A DNA stretch of 64,000 bases, from NCBI GenBank assembly GCA_030015575.1, contig JASDDO010000016.1, positions 110,255,241-110,319,240 on the forward strand, written 5' to 3'. Below are positions 23,681 through 34,349 of the stretch, piece after piece (the stretch's first letter is position 1; every line of letters starts with the position of its first letter). Both the position numbers and the translations under genes were made by a program. Source of the stretch: Agapanthus africanus (lineage: Eukaryota; Streptophyta; Magnoliopsida; Asparagales; Amaryllidaceae). The notes beneath the pieces are model-generated. The model ran no database searches. It worked only from the letters and a program-made list of their open reading frames with translations, and was not told the DNA's origin.

Positions 23681-25398
23681 TGTAACGCCTTGAAAATTCG
23701 TTTAAGTTATTTTCTCGTTAATTAGTGATAATGCGTGTTTTTCATAAAACCACGTTAATAGCTATTTCCACATAGACTGGAATAAATCTATTTTTTTAAT
23801 TGTGATAATATGTAATTATATATATAATTGTGTTTTATTAATTATCATTTAATTTATTTTTCACATAATTATCTAATTTTCTTAACTATATTTTTCTAAG
23901 CAAAATTTTAGTTTAGCATGCACAAATCGAATAATTACCCTAGGTTAATATTGTAACATGTCTTCATTATCTTTTCCTCATGGTTCAAATTCCTTTTTCT
24001 ATAAACCAAAATAAATAAGAAATAAGAAAAAAGAAAAGGAAAGAGTGGCATGGGGGTATTTAATTAGGCTTGGGGTTTGACTTTTGGGGCTCTCTCCCTC
24101 TCTCTCACTCCCATTTCCTGCAACCCAGCGGCAGCCCCAGCTCCTCCAGCAGCCCTTCCCCTTCCACTTGTTCTTCATTCATTAAAGCTTCAATCTCCAT
24201 CAAAAATCCATCTTTGTTCACAAAACCTCATGTTAATCACCCCAAAACCCTTCCTTATTGGTACTTGAAGGAAGGTCAGCAAGTTTGAACCCACCTTGGA
24301 CCAACTTGAGGTATAAAGCTTACCCTATTACCTTTTTTGCTAAACTTGTTGTTTAATTAGCTTAAAGTAGTGTTTTAGTGAGTTTTTGTGCTAAGTATGT
24401 GGTTTAAGTGGAGATTATGTTAAGTTAAGGTTTTTATGGCTTGATTAGCTTAATTAAGTGTTGTTAATGTCGTTTAATCCAAGTCTTTGCACCAGATTAC
24501 ACTAAAATACCATATTGTATTAAATTAGTGTTAATTAGTGTTTTAGTTAAGAATTATGCTTTTTTTGTGATATGCTTTAAAACCAGATGCTTCAGGCAAA
24601 AGTTGCAATTACTGGAGCTTAGTTACTGGACTAGGACCACACACACGAAGCACGAGACCCCAATTCACCTCCATGACGACAATTATAATCGTTCTGGCCG
24701 CAATTTGCGGCCAGAGGGTGGAGTTGGGTGTCGGGGGTTCTTTTGTAGGTGTCTGCTATGTTTTGTAGGACTTTGGTACATGCAACTTTACCTGTTTCCA
24801 GTCGAATCAAAATCTGGGACCACATACCTTGTTTTTAGTACTTTTAGACTTGCGCGATACGTACGTTACGAGTTTGGGTTTAGTGTTTGTTGTGTATCAT
24901 AGCATGTCGGGGTGGTTTCAGACGTTAGTACACACGTTTCGGTGTTTCGAGTGCACACGCGTTAGCTTGCGACGCTAGTTTCTCGTATGGTCCTGTTATC
25001 GCATTTTTGCCGGATACTGGCCTTATGTATGTTGCTTTGTGTAAATTCTAGGATCGGTCATAGAGACATCGAACGCGGCGCATAAAGGAAAGACGGTGAT
25101 TGGATCAGACTAGCGGAGGCGTTCCGGTGAGTAGATGTACACATCTACGGGGGAAATCGTTCGGATGGCGCAAGACCCCCAATAGTTAGAATTTCGTTTA
25201 GTACTTACACTCATGCGTAGTTCCTAGTTATTCATCCCATTGCATTGCATCATTTATCATATATTTATATATATATATGTACGTATATATATACTGTGAT
25301 AGTACCTCCTAGGACACTCGCACCATTACCATTGGTTTATGCTGCACAAGCACTATTCATGTGGACACACACGCCTTGGTAATTTCTATGCCACAAAA
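23681..25398 (+). repeat. Gypsy A LTR2, 3'-truncated and fused to pol
   Basis: It follows LTR1 closely for about 1.7 kb, to the base equivalent to about 17697, then jumps at 25395-25403 into RNase H sequence equivalent to 21768. Short A/T runs lie at the join. A palindrome CTGGCCGCAA-TT-TGCGGCCAG at 24694-24713 is intact here and decayed in LTR1. This LTR is the 3' LTR of the left unit and the start of the right unit. Confidence 0.87.
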
Positions 25399-27222
25399 AA
25401 TTTACTGTGATGTTTCGCGGGTGGGGATCGATTGTGTACTGATGTGGCATTATAAAGTTATCTCTTATGCTTCCCGACAGTTGAAGGAGCACGAGCAGGA
25501 TTTATCCAACTCATGATTTGGAAATGGCCGCGATGGTCGTGCGTTGAAGATTTGGAGGCACTACTTGTACGGAGAGCCGTGTCAGATTTTCATAGACCAC
25601 CAGAGCTTAATGTATATCTTCTTGCAGCGGGACCTGAGTTTGATACATCACCATTGGATGGAGCTTGTGATGGATTATGATTGTGAGATCCTTTATTACC
25701 CGTGGCAAGGCGATTGTGGTAGCTAATGCTTTGAGTCGTAGGCCCGGGGGTAGCTTGTTCCAGTTGAGCGCAGTTCAGAGACAGTCTTCTATAGATTTGC
25801 AGTTCTTGTGCGACAGATGTGTATAGTTTAAGTTAACCTCTTCCGGGGAACAGCTTACTCCTGACTGTGCCCGTCAGATGGCTCGATTGTTTGAGATTCT
25901 TGAGCATGTTCGGCAGGGTAAAGATTCGGTGTTCTTGATTTATGACCAGGGTGTGCTACATTTAGGGACTCGTTGGTGTGTACCTGATACTGATGGGTAG
26001 AGACGTGATGTCCTAGAGCAGGCACATCAGTCAGGTTTTCGTGTTCACCCAAGTGCCACCAAGATGTAACGTGACTTGAGAGATAGTTACGGGTGGGCAG
26101 GGATGAAGAGTGAAGTTTCGGATTTCGTTTTGAAGTGCTTGACTTGTCAGCGAGCTAAGGTTGAGCATTTGAGACCGACAGGAGAGTTGCAGTCTTTAAC
26201 CGTTCCAGAGTGGGCATGGGAGTAGATCTCCATGAATTTCGTTGTGGGTCTACCCAGGTCTAGTCCAGGGTATGACTCCATTTGGGTGATTGTTGTCCGG
26301 TTATGCTCAATATGCTCAGTTTGCTCAGTTGTTCTTCGATAAGTTGTGCGTTTGCACAGAGTTCCTTCTTGCATTGTATCCAATAGAGGCATTCAGTTCA
26401 CTAGCCGTCATTAGCAGAAGCTTCAGGAAGCATTGGGTACCTGTTTGAGCTTTAGCTCCGCTTTCCGTCCGTAGGCCGATGGTCAGTCAGAGCGGACTAT
26501 ACAGACTCTGGAGGATATGCTTCATGTGTGCGTGCTTAAGTTCGTTGGCAGTTGGGATCGTCACTTGCCATTGATAGGATTCTCCTACAATAACAGTTAC
26601 CAGGAGACGATTCATATGGCAACTTTTTTAGGCTTGTATGTTAGATTGTGTCGATCGCCAGTCTGTTTGACTGACTCCGCAAAAGCAGGATTTTTGGACC
26701 TCGGCTAGTCAAGAGACTTCAGAGATGATCCAGTTGATTCAGGACAGGATGAGAGCAGCCCAAAGGCGGACAGAAGTCTTATGCCGACCATCATCGTCGC
26801 AGACATGACTTCGCAGTGGGAGATCATGTATTCCTACGGACTTTTCCGATGAAATGGCGTGTTGAGTTTTAGGGAGCTTATTCCCAGATTGTTGGTCCAT
26901 TTGAGATCCTTGAAGCGAGTTAGTTCTGTTGCCTATCGATGGCACTTCCGTCCAGATTTCGGATGTTCACCCCGTCTTCCTTATGTCGATACTTCGCAAA
27001 TACCTTCATGGCCCATCTCACATGATTCAGCACCAGACCATTCATCCAGGATGCGATCTTTCGCCCACCAATCAGCCGATAGTTATATTGGATTGGCTTG
27101 TGGAGAAATTTCGGTCAAAGGTCTTGCCATCTGTGAAGGCCCTTTGGCGTAGCCCGTTTAGTGAGGAGATCACTTGGGAGGCTGCGAGCGAGATGCCGAA
27201 AGAAATTCCCTCATCTCTTTGA
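25399..27222 (+). pseudogene. Second gypsy A pol remnant: RNase H to chromodomain-like tail
   Basis: It aligns with 21768-23622 and ends with the same IPSSL-stop. RNase H KIWRHYLYGEPCQIFIDH lies at 25544-25600. The integrase zinc finger keeps both cysteines (KCLTCQRAK near 26130), unlike the first copy. [14 protein letters not shown] is near 26485. Stops and indels break every domain. Gag, protease and RT are missing because of the deletion at 25398. Confidence 0.85.
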
Positions 27223-27267
27223 AGGTATGCGTAGTAAGAATTTTAAATTCGGGGACCGAATTTCTTT

Positions 27268-27280
27268 AAGGGGGGAAAAT
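27268..27280 (+). other. Polypurine tract before gypsy LTR3
   Basis: AAGGGGGGAAAAT directly precedes the TGTAACGCC of LTR3. Confidence 0.9.
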
Positions 27281-28797
27281 TGTAACGCCTTGAAAATTCG
27301 TTTAGGTTATTTTCGCGTTAATTAGCGATAATGCGTGTTTTTCATAAAACCTCGTTAATAGCTATTTCCACATAGACTGGAATAAATCTATTTTTTGAAT
27401 TGTGATAATATGTAATTATATATATAATTGATTTTTTATTAATTATCATTTAATTTATTGTTCACAAAATTATCTAATTTTCTTAACTATATTTTTCTAA
27501 GCAAAATTTTAGTTTAGCATGCACAAATCCAATAATTACCCTAGGTTAATATTGTAACATGTCTTCATTTTCTTTTCCCTCATGGTTCAAATTCCTTTTT
27601 TCAAAAACCAAAACAAATAAGAAATAAGAAAAAAGAAAAGAAAAGAGAGGCATGGGGGTATTTAATGAGGCATGGGGCTTGACTTTTGGGGGGCTCTCTC
27701 TCACTCTCTCACTCTCATTTCCTGCACCCTAGCAGCAGCCCCAGCTCCTCCAGCAGCCCCAGCTCCTCTAACAGCCCCTCCCCTTCCTTTTCTTCTTCTT
27801 CTTCATTCATTCAAGCTTCAATCTCCATCAAAAATCCATCTTTCTTCACAAAGCCTCATGTTAATCACCCCAAAACCCTTCCTTGTTGGTTATTGAAGCA
27901 AGGTCAGCAAGTTTGAACCCACCTAAGACCAACTTGAGGCATAAAGCTTACCCTATTACCTTTTTTGCTAAATTTGTAGTTTAATTATCTTAAAGTAGTT
28001 TTTAATGAGTTTTTGTGCTAATTATGTGGTTTAAGTGGAGATTAGGTTAAATTAAGGTTTTTATGGCTCGATTAACTTAATTAAGTGTTGTTAGTGTCGT
28101 TTAATCCAAGTATTTGCACCATATTACACTAAAATACCATATTGTATTAAATTAGTGCTAATTAGTGTTTTAGTTAAGAATTATGCTGGTTTTGTGATCT
28201 GATTTTAAACCGGATGCTTTAGGCAAAAGTTGCAATTACTAGAGCTTAGTTACTGGACTAGAACCACACACACGAAGCACGAGACCCCAATTCACCTCCA
28301 TGGCCGCAATTTTAATGGTTCTGGCTGCAATTTTCGACCAGAGGGTGGAGTTGGGTGTCAGGGATTCTTCTGCAGGTGTCTACTATGTTTTGTAGGACTT
28401 TGGTATATGCAACTTTTCCTGTTTCCACTCGAATCAAAAGCTGGGACCACATACCTTGTTTTTAGTACTTTTAGACTTGCACGACACGTACGTTACGAGT
28501 TTGGGTTTAGTGTTTTCTGTGTATCACAGCATGTCGGGGTGGTTTTAGATGTCAACACACACGTTTCGGTGTTTCGAGTGCACACTCGTGAGCTTGCGAC
28601 GCTAGTTTCTCATATGGTCTTGTTATCGCGTTTTTGCAGGATACTAGCCTTATGTGTGTTGCTTTGTGTAAATTCTGAGATCGGTCGCGGAGACATCGAA
28701 CGCGGCGTGGAAAGGAAAGACGGTGATTGGATCAGATTAGCGGAGGCGTTCCGGTGAGTAGATGTACACATCTACGGGGAAATCGTTCGGATGTCGC
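27281..28797 (+). repeat. Gypsy A LTR3, truncated by the Tat-like block
   Basis: It tracks LTR1 from its start through CGGATGtCGC (LTR1 17450-17461), then switches to Tat-like LTR sequence at 28798. The remaining 1.8 kb of the LTR is not seen in the window. The Tat-like block probably inserted here. Confidence 0.85.
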
Positions 28798-29638
28798 TAA
28801 TTTGTGCTGGTAGGTTTTACGATCAAAGAATTAATTACCGCAATCAAGAACAGCGTCGGTTGGTAGCTAGTCGGTGAGTACGGGTTGGTCCACAGGGATT
28901 TTTTGTATTCTCAATTTGTTCTAACGAGTTAATTCCAAATGGTGTTGGATTGATTATTCACTAAAAACTGAAATGAGTTTGATTAAAATCTTGCTAGGGT
29001 TAGGTTTAGGTTATGTTTGGAAATTCAATATTCCTCATCGTTTTCTATGCCCTAATTAAGATCTATTAGGTGTTATGGTAATAATTAATAAAGTGGATTA
29101 GTACCATCGGGAAGAAACTAGGTTTCTTCCTCAAGGTTCTTGTCCTTCCTTTCTTAATTCTTACCCTAACCTTCATGGAAAACATATACAACCGGTCTTT
29201 TAAACTATGGTATCACCGCTACCTCATGGGATAGGGTGCCATAGTGAGCGGTGTGTGTATGTATGCATGGAGTCCTATAAAAACGTGTGATGGGCAAGAA
29301 AGGGGTGAGAGATTTTCATCTCTCAAACCTCTCCTATTCATAACCGTAACAAGTGAGGAACTACTCACTCATTAGGGAATTTATAAAAAGAGACATTTTT
29401 TTGATTTTAATTCAATAACCTAATTATCTAAACTAGGGCAAATAATTAAAATTATAACTAGGGCAGATAAAGAAAATCTATACTAGGGCAGAAAGGAAAA
29501 TTTAACTAGGGCATGGAAAAGAAAAAGACTTACTTTATTTGATGCACTCTTCAAACATTACAAGAATTGAATTCTGAATTTAGATCAATAAAATGAGGCA
29601 AAAGAAGAGGCATACCTCAAAAAGAGGTTTAGGGTTTC

Positions 29639-29646
29639 TATTTATA
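29639..29646 (-). promoter_or_regulatory. TATA box of Tat-like LTR a
   Basis: TATAAATA on the minus strand within CTATAAATAG, 116 bp downstream of the GC-rich palindrome. The same box at the same spacing occurs in LTR b. Confidence 0.65.
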
Positions 29647-29761
29647 GATCATAGAAACCCTAGGGTTACATTCGATTCACATCCGCATTTATAAATATAC
29701 CGTAAAGAAGCCTAGTCAACGCACCGCCGCACAGACTCAAAATTGCACCGACGCGTGCTCC

Positions 29762-29818
29762 ATATGGCCGCGAAACCGTGGCCAAAACCTATGTTTGGCC
29801 GCGGATCCGCGGCCATAT
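29762..29818. repeat. GC-rich double palindrome, Tat-like LTR a
   Basis: GGCCGCGAAACCGTGGCC and GGCCGCGGATCCGCGGCC flank AAAACCTATGTTT. The right arm is a perfect 18-bp palindrome. The left arm has two substitutions relative to the copy in LTR b. Confidence 0.9.
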
Positions 29819-30228
29819 AGATGGGCCTTTGGCTGGAATTTTCTGGTATATTTTATGTTGCATTTTCCTTGAATTTTCTTCATTTGGTTCTTCAGAATTT
29901 CTTCTAGTTTCTTCCAGATTTCCACAGTGCATAATGTTGTGGACTTTTATTGTTTGCTTCGCGTTGAAGACTTGAATTTTTGTGCTGCCTTTGTACTTTG
30001 TGAAATTGTTCATTGATCTTCGTTTGTTCTTCAAACTGTAGGCATGATAAAGATTATCTATTTGTTGGTCGAAGTCTCACTTTTTTATCGTCTTTTCATC
30101 ATTTTCACTATTTTGTTCCGAGAACCTATAACCTGCAACTATATAGCAGACATGGATCTCACACACCTATTTATTTGTAAAATGAATAAGAATGGGGAAT
30201 ATAATAATGCAAAATTATGATCTGAACA

Positions 30229-30268
30229 AATACCCCCAAACATATCTTTTGCTCGTCCTCGAGAAAAA
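30229..30268 (-). other. Polypurine tract and adjoining hairpin of Tat-like unit 1
   Basis: In the transcribed sense GTTTGGGGGTATT lies directly before LTR a. Upstream of it is a stem-loop CTCGAGGACGAG with outer arms decayed relative to the copy at 54919. Confidence 0.75.
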
Positions 30269-31528
30269 CTAGTTTTATTCTCGAAAAAGACCTAACCTCA
30301 CTTTCGCAAGGAAACGCGATTGCACCGAGCTCGTGCTACAAGCCGTTAAACCTCTAGGTGTCCCTAGTAGGAGAAGTGTTGTCTCCTAAGGGTTTTCAGC
30401 GGATACTACCCACAAAATTTTATCAATTCGGCCTATTGAATTTTATTCTCTGATTCGGTTTTCTAACAAGAAATTCTATTATCTTCGACTCAGAAATTAT
30501 CAACCCGTATTTTTCACGCTTCCTTATCATTTAACTTAAGATTGTATATGTTCTGTAGATTCACTTAGCTTTTAGCATCTTTTCAGTTTTCCTTCTAAGG
30601 TTCTATCTCAACTTAGGAATTTTTATCATCTATACTAAAGATATAAGTCCTATTTTTCATTCCTATCTCTTATATAAACCCCAATCACATACCCCTACGT
30701 GTGTGTATGCAACACCCCTACACTTGGAAATTCAATTCAAGCTCTTATACTCTTGTCCATTGTCCAAAGTACTTTTAGTTGGTGAATTTTTAGATGGATT
30801 TGCTCACACATTCTTCATGCGACCGTTAATACTTTTGAGGTACCAACGACCGATTACAAAATGTGTTTGCACATTAAAACGTAATTCCTAGTCTTGTAAC
30901 ACCTAAGGCTTTAGCAGTGACTCCCAAACCAGTTGGTCTAAGGCACTAGGTGATAAAGCACACTCGCTAAATATTTTTTATTTATGCAGCCGTAAGGAAT
31001 TACAAAAACCAGTATTCATTTTTTTATCTCTTTATTCACACTTGTATTTTTATTTCATTTTTCTTCATACTAAGGACTTTAGACAAGAGCATTTCAAGGT
31101 CTCTTCTGCTATTCCAAGTTTCAAGGTTCGTGTTTATGCAATTTATAGGGTATATATTTTCGGAATTTAGACTTAAGTTTAGGAATTATTTTTCAGACTT
31201 ATGCTTTAATAAAAATATCAATACTCTTTCTTTATTTTGACTTAGCCCAAGAAGTGAACTCAAAATTTGCCTATTTCTATGTAAACTACAAAGAAATATA
31301 CTTTCTACCGTTAAATTTTAAGAAAGGTTATTTTTAGGGTTTTTAATTTACTTAGTCTAAGATCTAGTGGTTTCTAGCTAGTTAACCTTTTTGTTAAACT
31401 TAAGGCAATTATAGCCAAAATTGAATTTTTCAATTTTTATAATTTTTTTGATTTTTATGGATTTTAAAATAAGTATGCAAACGCAAAATTATATATATGA
31501 ATGCGAAGGAAGAAGGCTTACCGAGCAC

Positions 31529-31700
31529 ACCCCCAAACTTAAACGTGACAGTGCCCTCACTGTCAGGCTACACGAAGTGGGTCAAAATTGTCGGTACTCC
31601 CCTGTTTATTTTTTTTATTGTTAACAGAAAAACAAAACAAAATATATATACAAAAAGGTCCCCCCCAAACTTAAGTGAGACAGTGTTTCCATTGTTTTAA
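31529..31700 (-). repeat. Internal polypurine-like tracts with hairpins, unit 1
   Basis: Two copies of the PPT-like module: 31529-31564 (TAAGTTTGGGGGT in the transcribed sense, preceded by the stem GACAGTG-AGGG-CACTGTC at 31547-31564) and 31661-31695 (a GTTTGGGGGG tract with a weaker stem). They resemble the true PPT/hairpin beside the LTR at 30229. Confidence 0.65.
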
Positions 31701-31703
31701 GCG

Positions 31704-32183
31704 TTAAAGCTCAGAGTTAGGGAGGAGAAAAATCAAACTATACAAGGCCTTACCCAGGCCAAAGGTTAGCACCAACCATTCAAAAATTTTATCGTTATAA
31801 TGGTAGGGTTGGTGGAAGAATGGAGTGTAGAGAAAGGCGTTTAGAAACACACGAGACCGTATGGAAAGAAGGGTGGAATATGGTCTCGGTATATTAGGAG
31901 AAAAATGGCGGAAGAGAGAAAGAAGTGTAGTACAAACTTGAGGGTGTAAATTGAGTGAATAAATTAGCACAAATTGTGATGACTGATGTGTTAAAAGCGA
32001 TTGTGCTAATCTATCAACCCGTCGAGAAATGGGATCAAATCCCTCAAGATTCGCGAGAAAACATGGGTACGTTAAACTTGGTAAACCATCCATTGAAAAT
32101 GGAAGCGTGACGGATTCTTGCGCGGTCGAAACGATGGATTCCATCAATGGTTCGAAATGACTTGGCTTGAGTTCGAGTTTCAA
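31704..32183 (-). CDS. 159-residue open frame of unknown function in Tat-like unit 1
   Basis: This minus-strand frame starts MKLELKPSHFEPLMES and ends LIFLLPNSEL. It has no zinc knuckle, protease, RT or integrase motif, and I do not recognise the family. The first half is mildly acidic; the second half is hydrophobic and aromatic. It lies between the primer site and the internal PPT-like tracts, where a Tat-group extra or gag-like frame could sit. It does not resemble the frame in unit 2, so it may be a chance frame or the remnant of a different capture. Confidence 0.35.
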   Translation of the reverse strand: MKLELKPSHFEPLMESIVSTAQESVTLPFSMDGLPSLTYPCFLANLEGFDPISRRVDRLAQSLLTHQSSQFVLIYSLNLHPQVCTTLLSLFRHFSPNIPRPYSTLLSIRSRVFLNAFLYTPFFHQPYHYNDKIFEWLVLTFGLGKALYSLIFLLPNSEL

Positions 32184-32595
32184 AGGTGAAACAATTGAAG
32201 GTTAAATTGGTGAAACTGTCTCGAACTCGAAGGGTTTCATCAGTGGTTCGAAATAACTGTATGCAACCGATTCGGATGGTTCAACTGACTCATCCGAAAA
32301 TTCAAAGGACTCAAACTCGGGTAATGAGTCTTCAAAATCATTTGAAAAAGTGAAACACTCATAATCATTATCGGTTGTGCAAACTGTGTCAGATTCAAGG
32401 AGGAACGCACTAGTGACGTCAAAACTGCTGGATCGAACAGAAATTTTTCAAGATCACAGTCTTCCTGCGTGATCTTTTGCGTGGTCGGAAAGATGGAAAG
32501 GAGGGGGTGATTTAGGATGTATAATAGTTAAAGGTTCAGGAGGATGAATTGGAAAATCTGACACATCAAACAAAACTGGTTCATCCTCAATACTA

Positions 32596-32613
32596 TCCCC
32601 GGCAACGGCGCCA
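32596..32613 (-). other. Primer-binding site of the Tat-like element
   Basis: TGGCGCCGTTGCCGGGGA on the minus strand is the primer site I associate with Tat/Ogre-type elements (Arg-tRNA class). It lies 2 bp from the putative LTR end and sets the orientation as minus. Confidence 0.85.
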
Positions 32614-33483
32614 TTTGATTGGTATGCGTGCTAGATGTTGTGATCAAAATATTTTTTTTACCGCAATCAAGAACAGCGTCGCTTGGTAGCTAGCCGGTGA
32701 GTACGGGTCAGTCCACAGGGATGTTGTCTATTTCCTAATTGTTCTAACGAGTTAATTCCAAACGGTGTTGGATGTTTATCACTAAAAACTAAGTTGATTT
32801 AGACTAGGATTTAGAATATTGCTAGGGTTAGGTTTAGGTTAAGTTTGGAAATTAAAGATTTCCCACCTCTTTCAATGCCCTAATTTAGATCTCATTAGGT
32901 GTTATGGTAACAAGTAATAAAGGGGATTAGGACGATTGGGAGGAAACGATGTTTCTTCCTCTAGGTCCTTGTCCATCCTTTCTTAATTGTTACCCTAACC
33001 TCCATGGAAAACATGCACAACCGGTCTTTTAAACTACGGTGTCGCCGTTACCTCCTGGGTAAGGTGTCGTAGGGAGCGGTGTGTGTATGTATGCATGGAG
33101 TCCTATTAATTAATATGTGATTGGCAAGAAAGGGGTGAGAGATTTTCATCTCTCAAGCCTTTCCTATTCCTAACCCTAACAAGTGAGGAACTACTCACTC
33201 ATTAGGGGATTTATGAAAGACATTTTTATGAGTTTTCGATTTAAAAAGATTAACTATCTAACTACGGCAGATTAATAAAAATTTCTAATCTTATTTAAAC
33301 TAGGGAAGATAATAAATTTAAACTAGGGCATATAATAAATCTATACTAAGGCAGAAATAAAACCTAAGAACTAGGGCAATAAAAATAAATCTACTTACTT
33401 TATTGATGCTCTCAAAACATGACAGAAATTCTGAATTTTATTTGATAAAAAGAGGCATACCCCATAGAGAGGTTTAGGATTTC

Positions 33484-33491
33484 TATTTATA
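33484..33491 (-). promoter_or_regulatory. TATA box of Tat-like LTR b
   Basis: TATAAATA on the minus strand, 118 bp downstream of the GC-rich palindrome, as in LTR a. Confidence 0.65.
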
Positions 33492-33609
33492 GAACATAGA
33501 AACCCTAGGGTTACAATCGACACACATCTGCTTTTACAATTTTACCCCTGAGAAAACTAGTCAACGCACCGCCACACCGACACGAGATTGCACCGACACG
33601 AGCTCTTTA

Positions 33610-33661
33610 TGGCCGCGGAACCGCGGCCAAAACCCATGTTTGGCCGCGGATCCGCGGCCAT
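33610..33661. repeat. GC-rich double palindrome, Tat-like LTR b
   Basis: TGGCCGCGGAACCGCGGCCA and TGGCCGCGGATCCGCGGCCA surround AAACCCATGTT. Each arm is itself a palindrome and the two arms also pair with each other. This is the best-preserved of the six copies in the window. Confidence 0.93.
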
Positions 33662-33954
33662 GTTGAGGGCTTGTTGGCTCAATTTTTCTGGTCTTCTGTC
33701 TATTGCCATTTTCTTCTGTTTTCCTTAGTTGGTTCTTCAGAATGTCTTCTAGTTCTCTTCCAAATCTCCACAGTGAATAATGTAGTGGACTTTACCGTTC
33801 GCTTCGTGTCGAAGTCTTGAACCTTGCGCTACCTTTGTACTTGTTTATTGATCTTCGTTTATTCTCCAAACTGTAGGCTTGATCAAGATTCTTCCATTTG
33901 TTGGTCGTAGTCTCACTTTTGTATCGTCTTTTCATCTTTTTCACTGTTTTTGTT

Positions 33955-33959
33955 CCGAG
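33955..33959. repeat. Target-site duplication CCGAG (left) of outer copia
   Basis: CCGAG here and at 54789-54793 flank the outer element exactly. The uninterrupted site is seen in LTR a near 30115 (gttCCGAGaacct). Confidence 0.95.
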
Positions 33960-34349
33960 TGTAGGGTTCCTAGGCACGCTAATGAAGTCTCACAAGGCAT
34001 CAACCATGACGATTTCAAATTTTATGAGTGCCGCGAAACCCTAATACGGATCGTCGACTAGAAATTTAGGCGAAAAACGAAACTAGTTAACAACTTAACT
34101 AAAGGAGAGAGGCTACAACCTTTGTAGATCCGGTTCTCCACTTCCTTAGGTCCACATAGGCGTCCTCTCGCTGTCCATCTCGAATCCCGAACTCAATCGT
34201 CGGCTTCATCGGGGAAATGGGCGGACTAGGTCGTCGGCTTCGTGCCGAAGATGATCTACGTCGAGGCATCACAAGTTCAAGCTCCAACTTCACCAAGTTG
34301 TGAAACTTGTGAAGAAAACACCCTATACTACTTGGCAAGAGGTAGAGGG
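33960..34349 (-). repeat. Outer copia 3' LTR, low-coordinate part
   Basis: This part corresponds base for base in length to 52567-52956. It begins TGTAGGGTTCCTAGG and is broken after ...TAGAGGG by the inner element. Confidence 0.95.
34345..34349. repeat. Target-site duplication GAGGG (left) of inner copia
   Basis: GAGGG is repeated at 44572-44576. The empty site is visible at 52952-52956 in the other outer LTR, proving a clean 5-bp duplication. Confidence 0.96.

Larger units (their letters stand above)
28798..30228 (-). repeat. Tat-like LTR a (3' LTR of internal unit 1)
   Basis: About 1.43 kb. In the element's sense it starts TGTTCAGATCATAATTTTGC, right after a polypurine tract. It aligns with LTR b (32616-33959 plus 54789-54899) at roughly 85-88% by eye. 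It contains the GC-rich double palindrome and a TATAAATA box. The low-coordinate boundary is uncertain by about 10 bp. Confidence 0.8.
30229..32595 (-). mobile_element. Internal unit 1 of a Tat-like non-autonomous element
   Basis: The unit is bounded by a polypurine tract next to LTR a and a tRNA-type primer site next to LTR b. The 2.4 kb hold no RT, integrase or protease; only a 159-residue minus-strand open frame is seen. The size and the missing pol fit a non-autonomous derivative of Tat/Ogre-type gypsy elements. Bases 30270-31500 are AT-rich and non-coding and align with 54940-56270. Confidence 0.75.
32616..33959 (-). repeat. Tat-like LTR b, low-coordinate part (split LTR)
   Basis: It aligns with LTR a over its whole length and stops at ...TTGTTCCGAG, where the outer copia element inserted. 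The remainder is at 54789-54899. Together they form one LTR of about 1.45 kb shared by internal units 1 and 2. Confidence 0.88.
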
